The notes under the pieces were generated by a model. That model was not told the DNA's origin. It saw nothing but the letters and a program-made list of their open reading frames with translations, and did no database searches. From Lawsonibacter celer (lineage in GTDB: Bacteria; Bacillota; Clostridia; Oscillospirales; Oscillospiraceae), in contig NZ_JACOEA010000006.1 in NCBI RefSeq assembly GCF_014281125.1, forward strand, positions 1-64,000: a stretch of 64,000 bases of DNA, in the 5' to 3' direction. Of this stretch, positions 50,916 to 59,380 are shown piece by piece (the stretch's first letter is position 1; every line of letters starts with the position of its first letter). The translations under genes and the position numbers were made by a program.

Positions 50916-53072
50916 TCAGGACAACTGGAACTGGCCGGTATAGAGTTGATAATACCGCCCCTTTTTTTCCAGCAGCTGGTCGTGATCGCCCTTTTCCTCG
51001 ATCTCGCCGTGCTCAATCACCACAATGCAGTTAGAGTTGCGCACCGTGGAAAGCCGGTGGGCGATGACAAAGACTGTGCGGTTCTCCATCAGGGCGTCCA
51101 TGCCCTTTTCAATGTTCCGCTCGGTGCGGGTGTCGATGGAGGAGGTGGCCTCGTCCAGGATCATTACCGGCGGGTCGGCCACGGCTGCCCGGGCAATGGC
51201 CAGCAGCTGGCGCTGCCCCTGGCTCAGGTTGCCGCCGTCGCCGGAGACCATGGTCTGGTAGCCCTCGGGCAGGCGACGGATGAAGGAGTGGGCGTTGGCG
51301 CTCTTGGCCGCGGCGATGCACTCCTCGTCGGTGGCGTCCAGCCGGCCGTAGCGGATGTTCTCCATAATAGTTCCGGTAAACAGATGGGTGTCCTGCAGCA
51401 CCGCGCCCAAGCTCCGGCGCAGGTCATCCTTGCGGATCCGGGTGACATCAATGCCGTCATAGGTGATGATGCCGCTCTCAATCTCGTAAAACCGGTTAAT
51501 GAGGTTGGTGATGGTGGTCTTGCCCGCACCGGTGGAGCCCACAAAGGCGATCTTCTGGCCAGGGTTGGCGTAGACCGACACGTCCTTGAGAATCCGCTTG
51601 CCCGGCACATAGGAGAAGTCCACATGGTGGAAGCGCACCGCGCCCCGCAGCTCGGTCAGATAGCAGTCCTCGCCGGGCACATTGCGCACCGTGCCCCGGA
51701 TAAGGTGCAGTGAGCTCCTGCCCGTATGGTCGGGATACTTCCAGGCCCAGCCGTGGCCCGCCAGGGCCGCCAGGTCGGCTACCTCGGTCAGGGTGCCGTC
51801 CGGGGCAATCTTCACCCAGAGACCCTCCTCGGAGTCCTGATGGGGCGGCAGCAGCTTCAGGCCGTTTTCCACCCGCACCGCCTGACCCAGCTCGGTCAGC
51901 ACGTCGTTCTCGCCCACCAGTACAGGTACCAGAGCCATACCGCTGCCCTTGGAGGTCTTCCAGGCCCACACCCGGGAGCGGCCCTGGCCGGAGTAAGCGG
52001 AGAGGGTGCCGTTGGCGTCCTTCTCCGCGGGGATCAGGGTCACCGTACCATTGTCCACCTCAGGCTCGGTATCCATAACCTCAAAAATGCGCTCGGCGCC
52101 CGCCAGAGCGGAGAGCACCGTGGTCAGCTGCTGGGAGATCTGGTTGAGAGGCTGCCCCACCTGCTTGGAATAGTTGAGGTAGACCACCAGGCCGCCCAGG
52201 TCAAAGCCCTGGAGCACCGACAGCAGACCGCCGGCGGCGGCAGTCAGGGCATAGCTGATGTTCATCAGATTGCCCGCTACAGGCATAATCATGGTGGAAT
52301 AAAAGTTGGCCTTCTGGGCCGCGTCCCGATAGGCGTTATTGAGCTGCTCAAACTCCTTCTTGGCCTGCTCCTCATGGGTAAAGGCCTTGACCACCTTCAG
52401 CCCCTCAATCATCTCCTGGATATTGCCGTTTACCGCGCCCAGGGCGGACTGCTGCGCGCGATAATATTTGCGGCTCTTTCCGCCCAGGTTTTTAAAGAGG
52501 GTCATGGTGGCCACGAGCACCACCAGGGTAACCAGGAACAGCCTCCAGTTAATAAAGAGCATCAGCCCCACCAGGCCCACGAACATCAGGCAGCTGGACA
52601 GAAGAGAGACCACGCTCTGCTCCAGGGCCAGCTGCACGTTGTCCGCGTCGTTGGTGAAGCGGCTCATCAGCTCTCCGTGGGGATGTTTGTCAAAGTAGCT
52701 CAGGGGCAGATCCTGCAGCTTGTCAAACAGATCCTTGCGCAGCCGGTTGATGCCCCGCTGGGCCAGGCGCACCATAGTGGCCGACTGGATATAGGTGGCC
52801 AGGCATCCCAGCAGATAGATGCCGATCAGCTTCAAAACCGCCAGCCCCAGCCCGGCAAAGTCGGTGCAGCCCGACCAGATAAAGTCGTTGATGATGCCCC
52901 GCAGCATATACGAGCCGCCCAGATTGGTGAACACCGATGCCAGCAGGCAGCCCACCACCAAAAGCAGGGGCAGGGGATTGCTGGTGAGATAGCCCAGCAG
53001 CCGCCTGATGGTCCTGCCCATGTTCTTGGGCTTTTGATAGCCCCCCTTGGGGGCGTGATTGGGTCCCGGCAT
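50916..53072 (-). CDS. ABC exporter half-transporter with an inserted domain (subunit B)
   Basis: Fused transmembrane-ATPase protein of 718 residues. The six-helix exporter domain covers about 30-325 and the ATPase about 475-715 with Walker A GSTGAGKTT, signature LSQGQRQL, Walker B MILDEATSSID and H-loop IAHRLS. Between them, after ERIFEVMDTEPEVDN (about 330-345), lie some 110 extra residues with WAWKTSKGSG and WAWKYPDHTG repeats and no similarity to a known domain. Exporters of this kind are normally near 600. The catalytic site is complete. Its start codon shares bases with the stop of the partner (TAATG), so the two form a heterodimer under the MarR regulator. Confidence 0.88.
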   Translation of the reverse strand: MPGPNHAPKGGYQKPKNMGRTIRRLLGYLTSNPLPLLLVVGCLLASVFTNLGGSYMLRGIINDFIWSGCTDFAGLGLAVLKLIGIYLLGCLATYIQSATMVRLAQRGINRLRKDLFDKLQDLPLSYFDKHPHGELMSRFTNDADNVQLALEQSVVSLLSSCLMFVGLVGLMLFINWRLFLVTLVVLVATMTLFKNLGGKSRKYYRAQQSALGAVNGNIQEMIEGLKVVKAFTHEEQAKKEFEQLNNAYRDAAQKANFYSTMIMPVAGNLMNISYALTAAAGGLLSVLQGFDLGGLVVYLNYSKQVGQPLNQISQQLTTVLSALAGAERIFEVMDTEPEVDNGTVTLIPAEKDANGTLSAYSGQGRSRVWAWKTSKGSGMALVPVLVGENDVLTELGQAVRVENGLKLLPPHQDSEEGLWVKIAPDGTLTEVADLAALAGHGWAWKYPDHTGRSSLHLIRGTVRNVPGEDCYLTELRGAVRFHHVDFSYVPGKRILKDVSVYANPGQKIAFVGSTGAGKTTITNLINRFYEIESGIITYDGIDVTRIRKDDLRRSLGAVLQDTHLFTGTIMENIRYGRLDATDEECIAAAKSANAHSFIRRLPEGYQTMVSGDGGNLSQGQRQLLAIARAAVADPPVMILDEATSSIDTRTERNIEKGMDALMENRTVFVIAHRLSTVRNSNCIVVIEHGEIEEKGDHDQLLEKKGRYYQLYTGQFQLS

Positions 53073-54811
53073 TATGCGCTCACCCCTTCCTGCTGAGACT
53101 GATAGATTTCCTGATAGATGGGATTGGAGGCCAGCAGCTCCTCGTGGGTGCCGCGGCCAGCGATATGGTCGTCGTCCAGCACCAGGATCTCGTCGGCATA
53201 CTGCACCGAGGAGATGCGCTGGGCGATGATGATGACGGTAGTTCCCGCCAGGTTCCTGTGAAAGGACTCCCGGATGGCCGCCTCGGTGGCGGAGTCCACG
53301 GCAGAGGTGGAGTCGTCCAGGATCAGCACGGCGGGCTTGCGCAGCATGGCTCTGGCAATGCACAGGCGCTGCTTCTGGCCGCCGGAGACGTTTACGCCGC
53401 CCTGGTCCAGACGGGTGTCAAACCCGTTCGGAAGCGCCATGATGAAATCATAGGCTTGGGCGTCCTTGGCCGCCTGAACCAGCTCTTCCTCCGTAGCGTC
53501 CTCCCGGCCCCAGAGCAGGTTCTCCCGGATGGTCCCGGAGAAGAGCACATTGGTCTGAAGCACCATGCCGATGCGGCTGCGCAGCTCCTCCAGGGGATAG
53601 TTCCGCACGTCCACGCCGTCCAGCAGGACAGCGCCCCCGGTCACGTCATAGAAGCGGGGAATCAGGTTGACCAGAGAGGATTTCCCAGTTCCGGTACCGC
53701 CCACAATGGCCACAAACTGTCCGGGCTCCACCGAAAAACTCACGTGGGAGAGCACATCGTCCCCGGTTCCGGTGGCCACATATTTAAAGGACACGTCCTG
53801 AAACTCCACCTTGCCCCGGGGCGCAGGGAGCGCGGACTGGCCGGCCTGGGGCTGATCCTCAATGTCGGGCTGCGCGTTCAGCACCTCGTTGATCCGGTGG
53901 GCACAGGCTTGGGAGCGGGAGAGCTGGAGCAGGGACATGGCCACCATCATGACGCTCATGAGGATCTGGAAGATATAGTTGAGGAACGCCTGCAGCTGGC
54001 CCAGATCGAAGGTGGCCCCCATCACCATCTTGCCGCCGAAGTAGAGCACCGCAACGGTGGCGCCGTTCATGGCCAGCATCATCACAGGCAGAATGGCTAC
54101 GATCTTCATACCTACGTTGAGGCCGGCTTTCGTCAGCTCATCATTGGCCTTTTTAAACTTTTGCCGCTCATGGGCGCCGCGGACAAAGGCCTTCACCACC
54201 CGAATGGCCACCAGGTTTTCCTGAAGGGTGTTGTTCAGGGCGTCGATCTTCTTCTGCATGGCTTCAAAGAGCTTGGTGCACACCTTCATCACCACGCCGA
54301 TGGCCAGCACCATCAGGGGAATCACCACCGCCAGCACCAGGGCCAGGCGCGCGTTGAGCACCACGCTGATCACCAGCGCGGCCACCAGCATCACCGGGGC
54401 GCGCACCAGCATGCGCAGGCCCATGGCCAGCATCATGGTCATGTTGTTCACGTCGTTGGTGATCCGCGTAATGAGGGACGCGGACGAAAAGCGGTCAATG
54501 TCCGCGAAGGAAAAGGTCTGGATCTTGTCAAAAAGGGTCTGACGCAGGTTGCCGCCAAACCCCTGGCTGGCGTAAGAGGCATACTTGGCCCCCAGGACGC
54601 CGCAGGTCATGGATACGGCGGCCAGCGCCAGCATCAGCGCCCCCAGCTTGAAGATGTAGGCCACGTCCCCGGAGGGAATGGCCTCATCCACGATCTTGGA
54701 CATTACCAGCGGAAGCGTCAGTTCGCATATGACCTCCAGGATCATCATAATGGGGGCCTTGACGGCCTGTTTCCCATAACCCCGGAGGTGCGTGAGAAAG
54801 AGTTGCAGCAA
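53072..54811 (-). CDS. ABC exporter half-transporter (subunit A, degenerate ATP site)
   Basis: Exporter of 579 residues. It has six helices (about 15-310) and an ATPase (about 335-575) with Walker A GGTGTGKSS, signature VSGGQKQR and Walker B LILDDSTSAVD, in which aspartate replaces the catalytic glutamate, as in the inactive-site subunit of BmrCD- and TM287/288-type heterodimers. The H-loop histidine is replaced too (IIAQRIS). The start is TTG 54811, with AGGAGG 9 nt ahead. It overlaps the MarR gene end and is followed directly by subunit B. The likely role is multidrug or peptide export. Confidence 0.9.
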   Translation of the reverse strand: MLQLFLTHLRGYGKQAVKAPIMMILEVICELTLPLVMSKIVDEAIPSGDVAYIFKLGALMLALAAVSMTCGVLGAKYASYASQGFGGNLRQTLFDKIQTFSFADIDRFSSASLITRITNDVNNMTMMLAMGLRMLVRAPVMLVAALVISVVLNARLALVLAVVIPLMVLAIGVVMKVCTKLFEAMQKKIDALNNTLQENLVAIRVVKAFVRGAHERQKFKKANDELTKAGLNVGMKIVAILPVMMLAMNGATVAVLYFGGKMVMGATFDLGQLQAFLNYIFQILMSVMMVAMSLLQLSRSQACAHRINEVLNAQPDIEDQPQAGQSALPAPRGKVEFQDVSFKYVATGTGDDVLSHVSFSVEPGQFVAIVGGTGTGKSSLVNLIPRFYDVTGGAVLLDGVDVRNYPLEELRSRIGMVLQTNVLFSGTIRENLLWGREDATEEELVQAAKDAQAYDFIMALPNGFDTRLDQGGVNVSGGQKQRLCIARAMLRKPAVLILDDSTSAVDSATEAAIRESFHRNLAGTTVIIIAQRISSVQYADEILVLDDDHIAGRGTHEELLASNPIYQEIYQSQQEGVSA

Positions 54812-54812
54812 G

Positions 54813-55295
54813 TTATGATTCCTCCTTTGCCTGCGGCGGGGGCGGCAGAAACTCCGGCGGACCCCCTAGATTTTCCAGCATGCGCAGCAAAAAGCTGGTC
54901 AGCTGAGCGCGCTCCTGCCGGGAAAAGCCGGAGAGCATTTGTTCGTCTACCGCCCGGAACGCCTGGCCGCATGTTCCCACCGCCTGGCGGCCCTTTTCCG
55001 TGAGTACCACGCGGTTTCGGCGCTGGTCGTGCTCATCGGCCCGGCGGGCCACATACCCCTGGCGCTCCAAAGAGCGCAGGGACATGGCCACCGTGGCCGG
55101 GGACAGGCGCATGGTCCTGGCTACCTCCCGTTGGGAAAAGACCTTACCTTTCTCTTCCCCGTGGAGCAGTACCAGCAACAGCATGGGATTTCCCAACTCC
55201 GCCACGCCGCGGGCGGACTGCTGTTCCATCACCCGTTTGCGGTGGGCCTGCTGAAGCCCGTGAAAAATGGCGCTGGGTTCGTCCGCACAGTACAT
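54813..55295 (-). CDS. MarR-family regulator of the ABC exporter operon
   Basis: Winged-helix regulator of 160 residues. The DNA-binding part is KVFSQREVARTMRLSPATVAMSLRSL followed by the wing RRADEHDQRRNRVVLTEKG. The C-terminus is Pro-rich. ATG 55295 follows GGAGG by 7 nt; an upstream in-frame start at 55355 would run over the promoter. It precedes the two ABC genes in one transcript, which suggests autoregulation and control of efflux by a bound drug or metabolite. Confidence 0.9.
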   Translation of the reverse strand: MYCADEPSAIFHGLQQAHRKRVMEQQSARGVAELGNPMLLLVLLHGEEKGKVFSQREVARTMRLSPATVAMSLRSLERQGYVARRADEHDQRRNRVVLTEKGRQAVGTCGQAFRAVDEQMLSGFSRQERAQLTSFLLRMLENLGGPPEFLPPPPQAKEES

Positions 55296-55330
55296 TTCAT
55301 CGCCTCCAATCGTTCGCACCCTGATAATTA

Positions 55331-55371
55331 GTATGCTTACGTAGTATAAGCCCACCCCGTGGAGAAATCAA
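55331..55371 (-). promoter_or_regulatory. promoter and operator candidate of the MarR-ABC operon
   Basis: On the minus strand TTGATT (55366-55371), 17 bp and TATACT (55343-55348). Just downstream, around 55332-55346, TACTACGTAAGCAT holds an imperfect inverted repeat on TACGTA, a usual place for a MarR repressor. The operator part is tentative. Confidence 0.6.
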
Positions 55372-55395
55372 GTCTAAATTGTGAACAATTTTATT

Positions 55396-55435
55396 GGAAC
55401 AAATGTTTGCATTTTTCTCTCTCCTGTGGTACAAT
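55396..55435 (+). promoter_or_regulatory. lexA: lexA promoter with LexA (DinR-type) box
   Basis: GGAACAAATGTTTG (55396-55409) matches 12 of 14 positions of the Gram-positive LexA box CGAACRNRYGTTYC. It overlaps the -35 box TTGCAT (55407-55412), which is 17 bp from the -10 box TACAAT (55430-55435). This is the expected negative autoregulation of lexA. Confidence 0.8.
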
Positions 55436-55466
55436 CAATCTGGAATTTTATAAAGGAGGGTCTGCC

Positions 55467-56084
55467 ATGAAGACGCTTTCCCCCAAGCAGCAGCAGATCT
55501 ACGACTATATCATCTCCTTCGCCGCCCAGCACGGATATCCCCCCTCCGTGCGGGAGATCGGGGAGCATGTGGGGCTCAAGTCCCCTTCCACGGTCCATTT
55601 CCATCTGAAGGGCCTGGAGGCCGCCGGCCTAATCTCCAAGGAGGAGGGCAAGACCAGGGCCATCACCATCTGCGGAGGAGCCGGCGCGCGCTCCGCGGCG
55701 GAGCCCGAGGCGCCCGCCGACCGGGTGCCCGTGGTAGGCAATGTGGCGGCCGGGTCCCCCATTCTGGCCCAGGAGTGCGTGGAGGACTATCTGACCTTTG
55801 ACACCGACGGCCTGACCGGAGAGCATTTTGCCCTGCGCGTGCGGGGGGAGTCCATGCTCTACGCGGGGATTCTGCCCGGTGATCTGGTGGTGGTCCACCA
55901 GCAGCAGGACGCCCGCAGCGGAGAGATCGTGGTGGCCCTCTTTGAGGACGAGGCCACGGTCAAGACCCTGCGCCGCAAGGATGGACATACCTGGCTCATG
56001 CCGGAAAACCCGGAGTATGAGCCCATCGACGGAGACGGGTGTGAGATCCTGGGCAAGGTCGTGGCCGTGGTGAGGAGGTACTGA
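55467..56084 (+). CDS. lexA: SOS repressor LexA
   Basis: Repressor of 205 residues. An N-terminal winged helix (about 1-65, with SVREIGEHVGLKSPSTVHFHL) leads to the self-cleaving peptidase domain. The scissile bond is A95-G96 in GNVAAGSP, the catalytic dyad S129 (RGESM) and K166 (ATVKTL). DNA damage, through RecA, triggers cleavage and derepression. ATG 55467 follows AAAGGAGGG. It precedes ogt and exoA, so several repair genes are next to the SOS regulator and may share its transcript. Confidence 0.95.
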   Translation: MKTLSPKQQQIYDYIISFAAQHGYPPSVREIGEHVGLKSPSTVHFHLKGLEAAGLISKEEGKTRAITICGGAGARSAAEPEAPADRVPVVGNVAAGSPILAQECVEDYLTFDTDGLTGEHFALRVRGESMLYAGILPGDLVVVHQQQDARSGEIVVALFEDEATVKTLRRKDGHTWLMPENPEYEPIDGDGCEILGKVVAVVRRY

Positions 56085-56088
56085 GGCC

Positions 56089-56559
56089 ATGGATCTGATC
56101 ACCGTGGACACCCCCGCCGGCACCATGGCCCTGGCCGAGGAGGACGGCGCGCTTACCCATATCTGGCTGCCCGGGCAGGGGTATCCCCGCATGGTCCAGC
56201 GGGAGACGGCGCTGCTGGCGTGTGCAAAGGCGCAGCTGCTGGAGTATTTCCAGGGAAAGCGCCGGCAGTTTGACTTGCCCCTGGCCCCCCAAGGCACCCC
56301 TTTTCGCAGAAAGGTATGGGACGCCCTGCTCACCATCCCCTACGGGGAGACCATTACCTATGGGGAGCTGGCCCACCGCATCGGCAGTCCCAAGGCCGTG
56401 CGCGCGGTGGGGCAGGCCAACCACCACAACCCGCTGTCCATCTTTATCCCCTGTCACCGGGTGGTGGGGGCAAACGGCTTCCTGACCGGCTACGGAGGCG
56501 GGCTGGCGCTGAAACAATTCCTGCTGGAACTGGAGGGCTCCTATCATGGGAAAGCATGA
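56089..56559 (+). CDS. ogt: methylated-DNA-protein cysteine methyltransferase
   Basis: Suicide repair protein of 156 residues that takes the alkyl group from O6-methylguanine. The acceptor is C122 in IPCHRVVG; the helix-turn-helix with PYGETITYGELAHRIGSPKAVRAVGQA, containing the arginine finger, and the tyrosine region are complete. The last segment has the loop TGYGGGLALKQFLLE. It starts 4 bp after lexA and overlaps the next small gene by 14 bp, so the unit lexA-ogt-DUF6440-exoA is likely one operon. Confidence 0.94.
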   Translation: MDLITVDTPAGTMALAEEDGALTHIWLPGQGYPRMVQRETALLACAKAQLLEYFQGKRRQFDLPLAPQGTPFRRKVWDALLTIPYGETITYGELAHRIGSPKAVRAVGQANHHNPLSIFIPCHRVVGANGFLTGYGGGLALKQFLLELEGSYHGKA

Positions 56560-56731
56560 CCGCTTTCAGATCATCTATACCCAGGGTGTCACCGAACTCA
56601 CCCGTATTCTGCTGGACACGGAGACCGGCGCGCTCTATCTGCAGACGGTCTCCGGCTACGCCGGCGGCCTGACCCCCCTGCTGGACGGGGAGGGGAAGCC
56701 CATGCGCTGGGCGGTGGAGGATGAAGTATGA
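56546..56731 (+). CDS. DUF6440-type small protein
   Basis: Protein of 61 residues with the pattern DTETGALYLQT followed by SGYAGGLTPLLDGEGKP, typical of DUF6440 proteins of Firmicutes, whose role is unknown. No signal peptide or membrane segment is seen. Its start overlaps ogt by 14 bp and its end overlaps exoA by 4 bp, so it is translated as part of the lexA repair operon. Confidence 0.75.
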   Translation: MGKHDRFQIIYTQGVTELTRILLDTETGALYLQTVSGYAGGLTPLLDGEGKPMRWAVEDEV

Positions 56732-57483
56732 AGCTGATCTCCTGGAATGTCAACGGCCTGCGCGCCTGTCTGGGCAAGGGCTTTTTGGACTTTTTCCACA
56801 CCATTGACGCGGATGTGTTTTGCCTGCAGGAGACCAAGCTGCAGCCCCATCAGATTGAACTGGAGCTGCCTGGCTATCAGCAGTTCTGGAACAGCGCGGA
56901 AAAGAAGGGCTACTCAGGCACCGCCCTGTTCACCCGGGTACCGCCTGTGCGGATGAGCTACGGCCTGGGCCTGCCGGAGCACGACACGGAGGGCCGGGTC
57001 ATTACGGCGGAGTTTGAGGACTTTTATCTGGTGTGCTGTTACACGCCCAACGCCCAGCGGGGCCTGACCCGGCTGGACTACCGCATGGCGTGGGAGGACG
57101 CCTTTCTGGTATACCTGAAGGATCTGGACGCCAGAAAACCCGTGGTACTGTGCGGGGATCTGAACGTGGCCCACCAGGAGATTGACCTGAAGAATCCCAA
57201 GTCCAACCGGGGCAACGCCGGCTTCTCCGATCAGGAGCGGGACAAGATGTCCCGCCTGCTCTCCAGCGGCTTTACGGACAGCTTCCGCCTGCTCTACCCG
57301 GACAAAACCGGCGCCTACTCCTGGTGGAGTTATATGTACAACGCCCGGGCCAACAACGCCGGGTGGCGCATTGACTATTTTATTGTCTCCGACCGGCTGA
57401 GGGACCGGGTGCGCGAGTCGGTAATCCATGCGGATGTATACGGCTCCGACCACTGTCCGGTGGAGCTGGATCTGGCCGACTAA
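56728..57483 (+). CDS. exoA: exodeoxyribonuclease III (AP endonuclease)
   Basis: Base-excision repair nuclease of 251 residues in the exonuclease III family. Metal and catalytic residues are E35 (LQETKLQ), the D/N pair in GDLNVAHQEIDL near 149 and the final H in GSDHCPVELDL. YSWWSYMYNAR and GWRIDYFIVS are the usual late motifs. The length fits the ExoA/XthA group. It overlaps the DUF6440 gene (ATGA) and ends with a strong terminator. Confidence 0.95.
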   Translation: MKLISWNVNGLRACLGKGFLDFFHTIDADVFCLQETKLQPHQIELELPGYQQFWNSAEKKGYSGTALFTRVPPVRMSYGLGLPEHDTEGRVITAEFEDFYLVCCYTPNAQRGLTRLDYRMAWEDAFLVYLKDLDARKPVVLCGDLNVAHQEIDLKNPKSNRGNAGFSDQERDKMSRLLSSGFTDSFRLLYPDKTGAYSWWSYMYNARANNAGWRIDYFIVSDRLRDRVRESVIHADVYGSDHCPVELDLAD

Positions 57484-57503
57484 GGCCGCCCGTCAAACAA
57501 GAC

Positions 57504-57532
57504 AGCCCCCCGGCGCTGCGCGCCGGGGGGCT
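57504..57532. terminator. bidirectional terminator after exoA
   Basis: AGCCCCCCGGCG and its exact complement with a CTGCG loop, then CTCTTTCTTA. The minus-strand spoIIP gene ends 6 bp away. Confidence 0.88.
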
Positions 57533-57537
57533 CTTTC

Positions 57538-58722
57538 TTATTCCTCCAGGCCCAGCAGGACCTGTCCGGCGGCCCGGGCAAACAGCCGCGCCCCGGCCAG
57601 TGCCTCCTGCAGGGTATTGCCGTGGCTGCCCACCTCTACCAGCAGGGAGCCGTTGGTAAGCTCCTGGTTGTAGACCGGCACGCGCAGCGCCATGGGCCGG
57701 GCCAGGGTGGGGTAGAGGGTATCCATGCTCCGCTGGAGCTTGGCGGCCAGCGCCAGATTCTGCGTCCAGTTCGGGTGCTCGCCCCCCTCGCTGGACCCCA
57801 GCACCAGCATCACCTGGGCGGTCTTGACTCCGTCAATGGTGGTCACAGCCTTGTACACGGTGCCGTCCTCTCCCACCAGAGCGTCCCGGTGAATATCCAG
57901 CACAATTTTGATGGAGGGATATTGCTCCAGATACTGGGCCACTCCCGCGCCGGAGCGGTCATAGGCCCCGCTGTACTTGGGATAGTCGTACAGCGTGCGG
58001 TCGTGGACCACAGACAACCCCATCTCCGTGAACACCCGCTCCATTTCATCCCCCACCCGCACCACGTTGTAATCCTCATCCAGGGTGCGGCTGTTGGCGT
58101 CCGACGGCTCATAGACATCTGTCCCGTCGGGCGTATAGGCCTCGCTGCCGTGGGTGTGCATAATCAGGATCTGCGGGCCCTCCGCCGGCAGGGTAATATC
58201 CACCGGCGCGGCTGCGGCCGCGGCCAGATCCACCTCCAGGCCGGTGCGGTTATAGAGATAGAGCCCATCCGCATACACATAGCCCTGGGGGCTGGTGGGA
58301 ATCAGCGTCCGCTCCACAATATCCTCCGGAGCGGCGGTGGTCTCCGGCGGCTCGGTCACATCGTCGTGATCCTGGGCCGGCTGTCCCGCCGGCAGGTCGG
58401 GGGTTGTGTCCGCCGCAGCCGTCCCCCCGCCGGCGAGAAAACGGGCCACCGTTTCCCGGTTTCCCCTCAGCAGCGGGGACTGGCTGAGGGCCAGCTCCTC
58501 CCAGCGGGTCAGGCCGTCCGATTCCGTCTCCCGGGGGGCCATCTGTCCCAGCTCCGCCGCCAGGGCCGCGGTGACGAATTCCCCGCTCTCCCCCAGGCCG
58601 CGCACCGCGTCCGCGGCCGCGCCCGCGCCCACACAAAGCAGCAGCGCCCATACCGCGATGGTGGCCATAAACAGGGCCGCGCTGCGCCGGAACAGCCGGC
58701 CCCACTGAATCTTTTCTTTCAT
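57538..58722 (-). CDS. spoIIP: stage II sporulation protein P
   Basis: Peptidoglycan amidase/endopeptidase of about 394 residues in the engulfment complex SpoIIDMP of the mother cell membrane. A transmembrane anchor is near 15-40, a low-complexity stalk covers about 75-130, and the amidase domain has the zinc ligands in IMHTHGSEAY (H), DIHRDAL (H) and the late EVGSHGNTLQEA segment with the glutamate. The ATG at 58722 lies behind GGATGGG; a start at 58734 would add four residues. Its presence shows that the organism forms endospores or has recently lost it. Confidence 0.94.
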   Translation of the reverse strand: MKEKIQWGRLFRRSAALFMATIAVWALLLCVGAGAAADAVRGLGESGEFVTAALAAELGQMAPRETESDGLTRWEELALSQSPLLRGNRETVARFLAGGGTAAADTTPDLPAGQPAQDHDDVTEPPETTAAPEDIVERTLIPTSPQGYVYADGLYLYNRTGLEVDLAAAAAAPVDITLPAEGPQILIMHTHGSEAYTPDGTDVYEPSDANSRTLDEDYNVVRVGDEMERVFTEMGLSVVHDRTLYDYPKYSGAYDRSGAGVAQYLEQYPSIKIVLDIHRDALVGEDGTVYKAVTTIDGVKTAQVMLVLGSSEGGEHPNWTQNLALAAKLQRSMDTLYPTLARPMALRVPVYNQELTNGSLLVEVGSHGNTLQEALAGARLFARAAGQVLLGLEE

Positions 58723-58807
58723 TGTGCATCCCATCCTTATCTGTTGTGATGCTCCAGCCTATGCGCGGCCCGGGCGGAATATGAGCCTGTCCCACCGTTG
58801 ATTTTAT

Positions 58808-58857
58808 TTTGAGAATCAAACTATTTTTCTTGACATTCTTTACGGATACGATATAAT
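58808..58857 (+). promoter_or_regulatory. promoter and FabT-like operator of marR-degV
   Basis: TTGACA (58830-58835), 16 bp and TATAAT (58852-58857) form the promoter. Just upstream, 58808-58820 is the palindrome TTTGAGAATCAAA. It is close to the TTTGA-N-TCAAA sites of FabT-type MarR repressors of fatty-acid genes. Confidence 0.7.
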
Positions 58858-58895
58858 GCTCTTATTGCAATTCCAACGGGAAAGAAGGGTGGAAG

Positions 58896-59357
58896 ATGGA
58901 CAGTCCACGGGCGGCATTGGAGCAGTTCCTCTTTGAGGTATTCCACAAGGTGCTGCGGACCGAAGAGCGCATGCTGTCCCAGGCCCAGTCCGATCTCTCC
59001 CTGCGGGAGGTCCATCTCATCGCCGAGGTGTGCCAGGCGGTGGACAGTGGCCGGGACAACCGTGCCACCGCCATCGCGGCGGCCCAGCACATTACTGCGG
59101 GCACACTGACCAGCGCGGTCTCCCTTCTGGAGCGCAAGGGCTATTTGGAGCGCCGGCGCGACAGCCGGGATCGCCGTATTGTGCGCATTCTTCCCACAGA
59201 GCGGGGCCGTGCCGCCAACGAACGCCACGCCCGCTTCCACCGGGAGCTCATGGAGCAGATTCTCTCCGGTCTGCCGGGGGATGAGGCCGCCGCCTTTGTC
59301 CAGGGGCTGAAGCGTATTTCTGCATTCTTCAGCCGGCGCGACCCTGCATTATCGTAA
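58896..59357 (+). CDS. MarR-family regulator, FabT-like
   Basis: Winged-helix regulator of 153 residues. The helix-turn-helix is ATAIAAAQHITAGTLTSAVSLLERKG and the wing LERRRDSRDRRIVRILPTERG. Its promoter has a TTTGA-N3-TCAAA palindrome like that of FabT, the MarR protein that represses fatty-acid synthesis with acyl-ACP as corepressor, and the gene is 23 bp ahead of a DegV gene that may encode a fatty-acid-binding FakB subunit. Autoregulation and control of degV are likely; the FabT-like function is inferred. ATG 58896 has AAAGAAGGG in front. Confidence 0.85.
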   Translation: MDSPRAALEQFLFEVFHKVLRTEERMLSQAQSDLSLREVHLIAEVCQAVDSGRDNRATAIAAAQHITAGTLTSAVSLLERKGYLERRRDSRDRRIVRILPTERGRAANERHARFHRELMEQILSGLPGDEAAAFVQGLKRISAFFSRRDPALS

Positions 59358-59380
59358 GCAGAGAGTAAGAGAGGTTTATT

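Noticed and set aside
52900-53363. Extension of ABC exporter subunit B upstream to 53363
   Set aside because: The extra 97 codons lie antisense-free but inside the ATPase of subunit A in another frame; the TAATG overlap at 53072 is the natural start.
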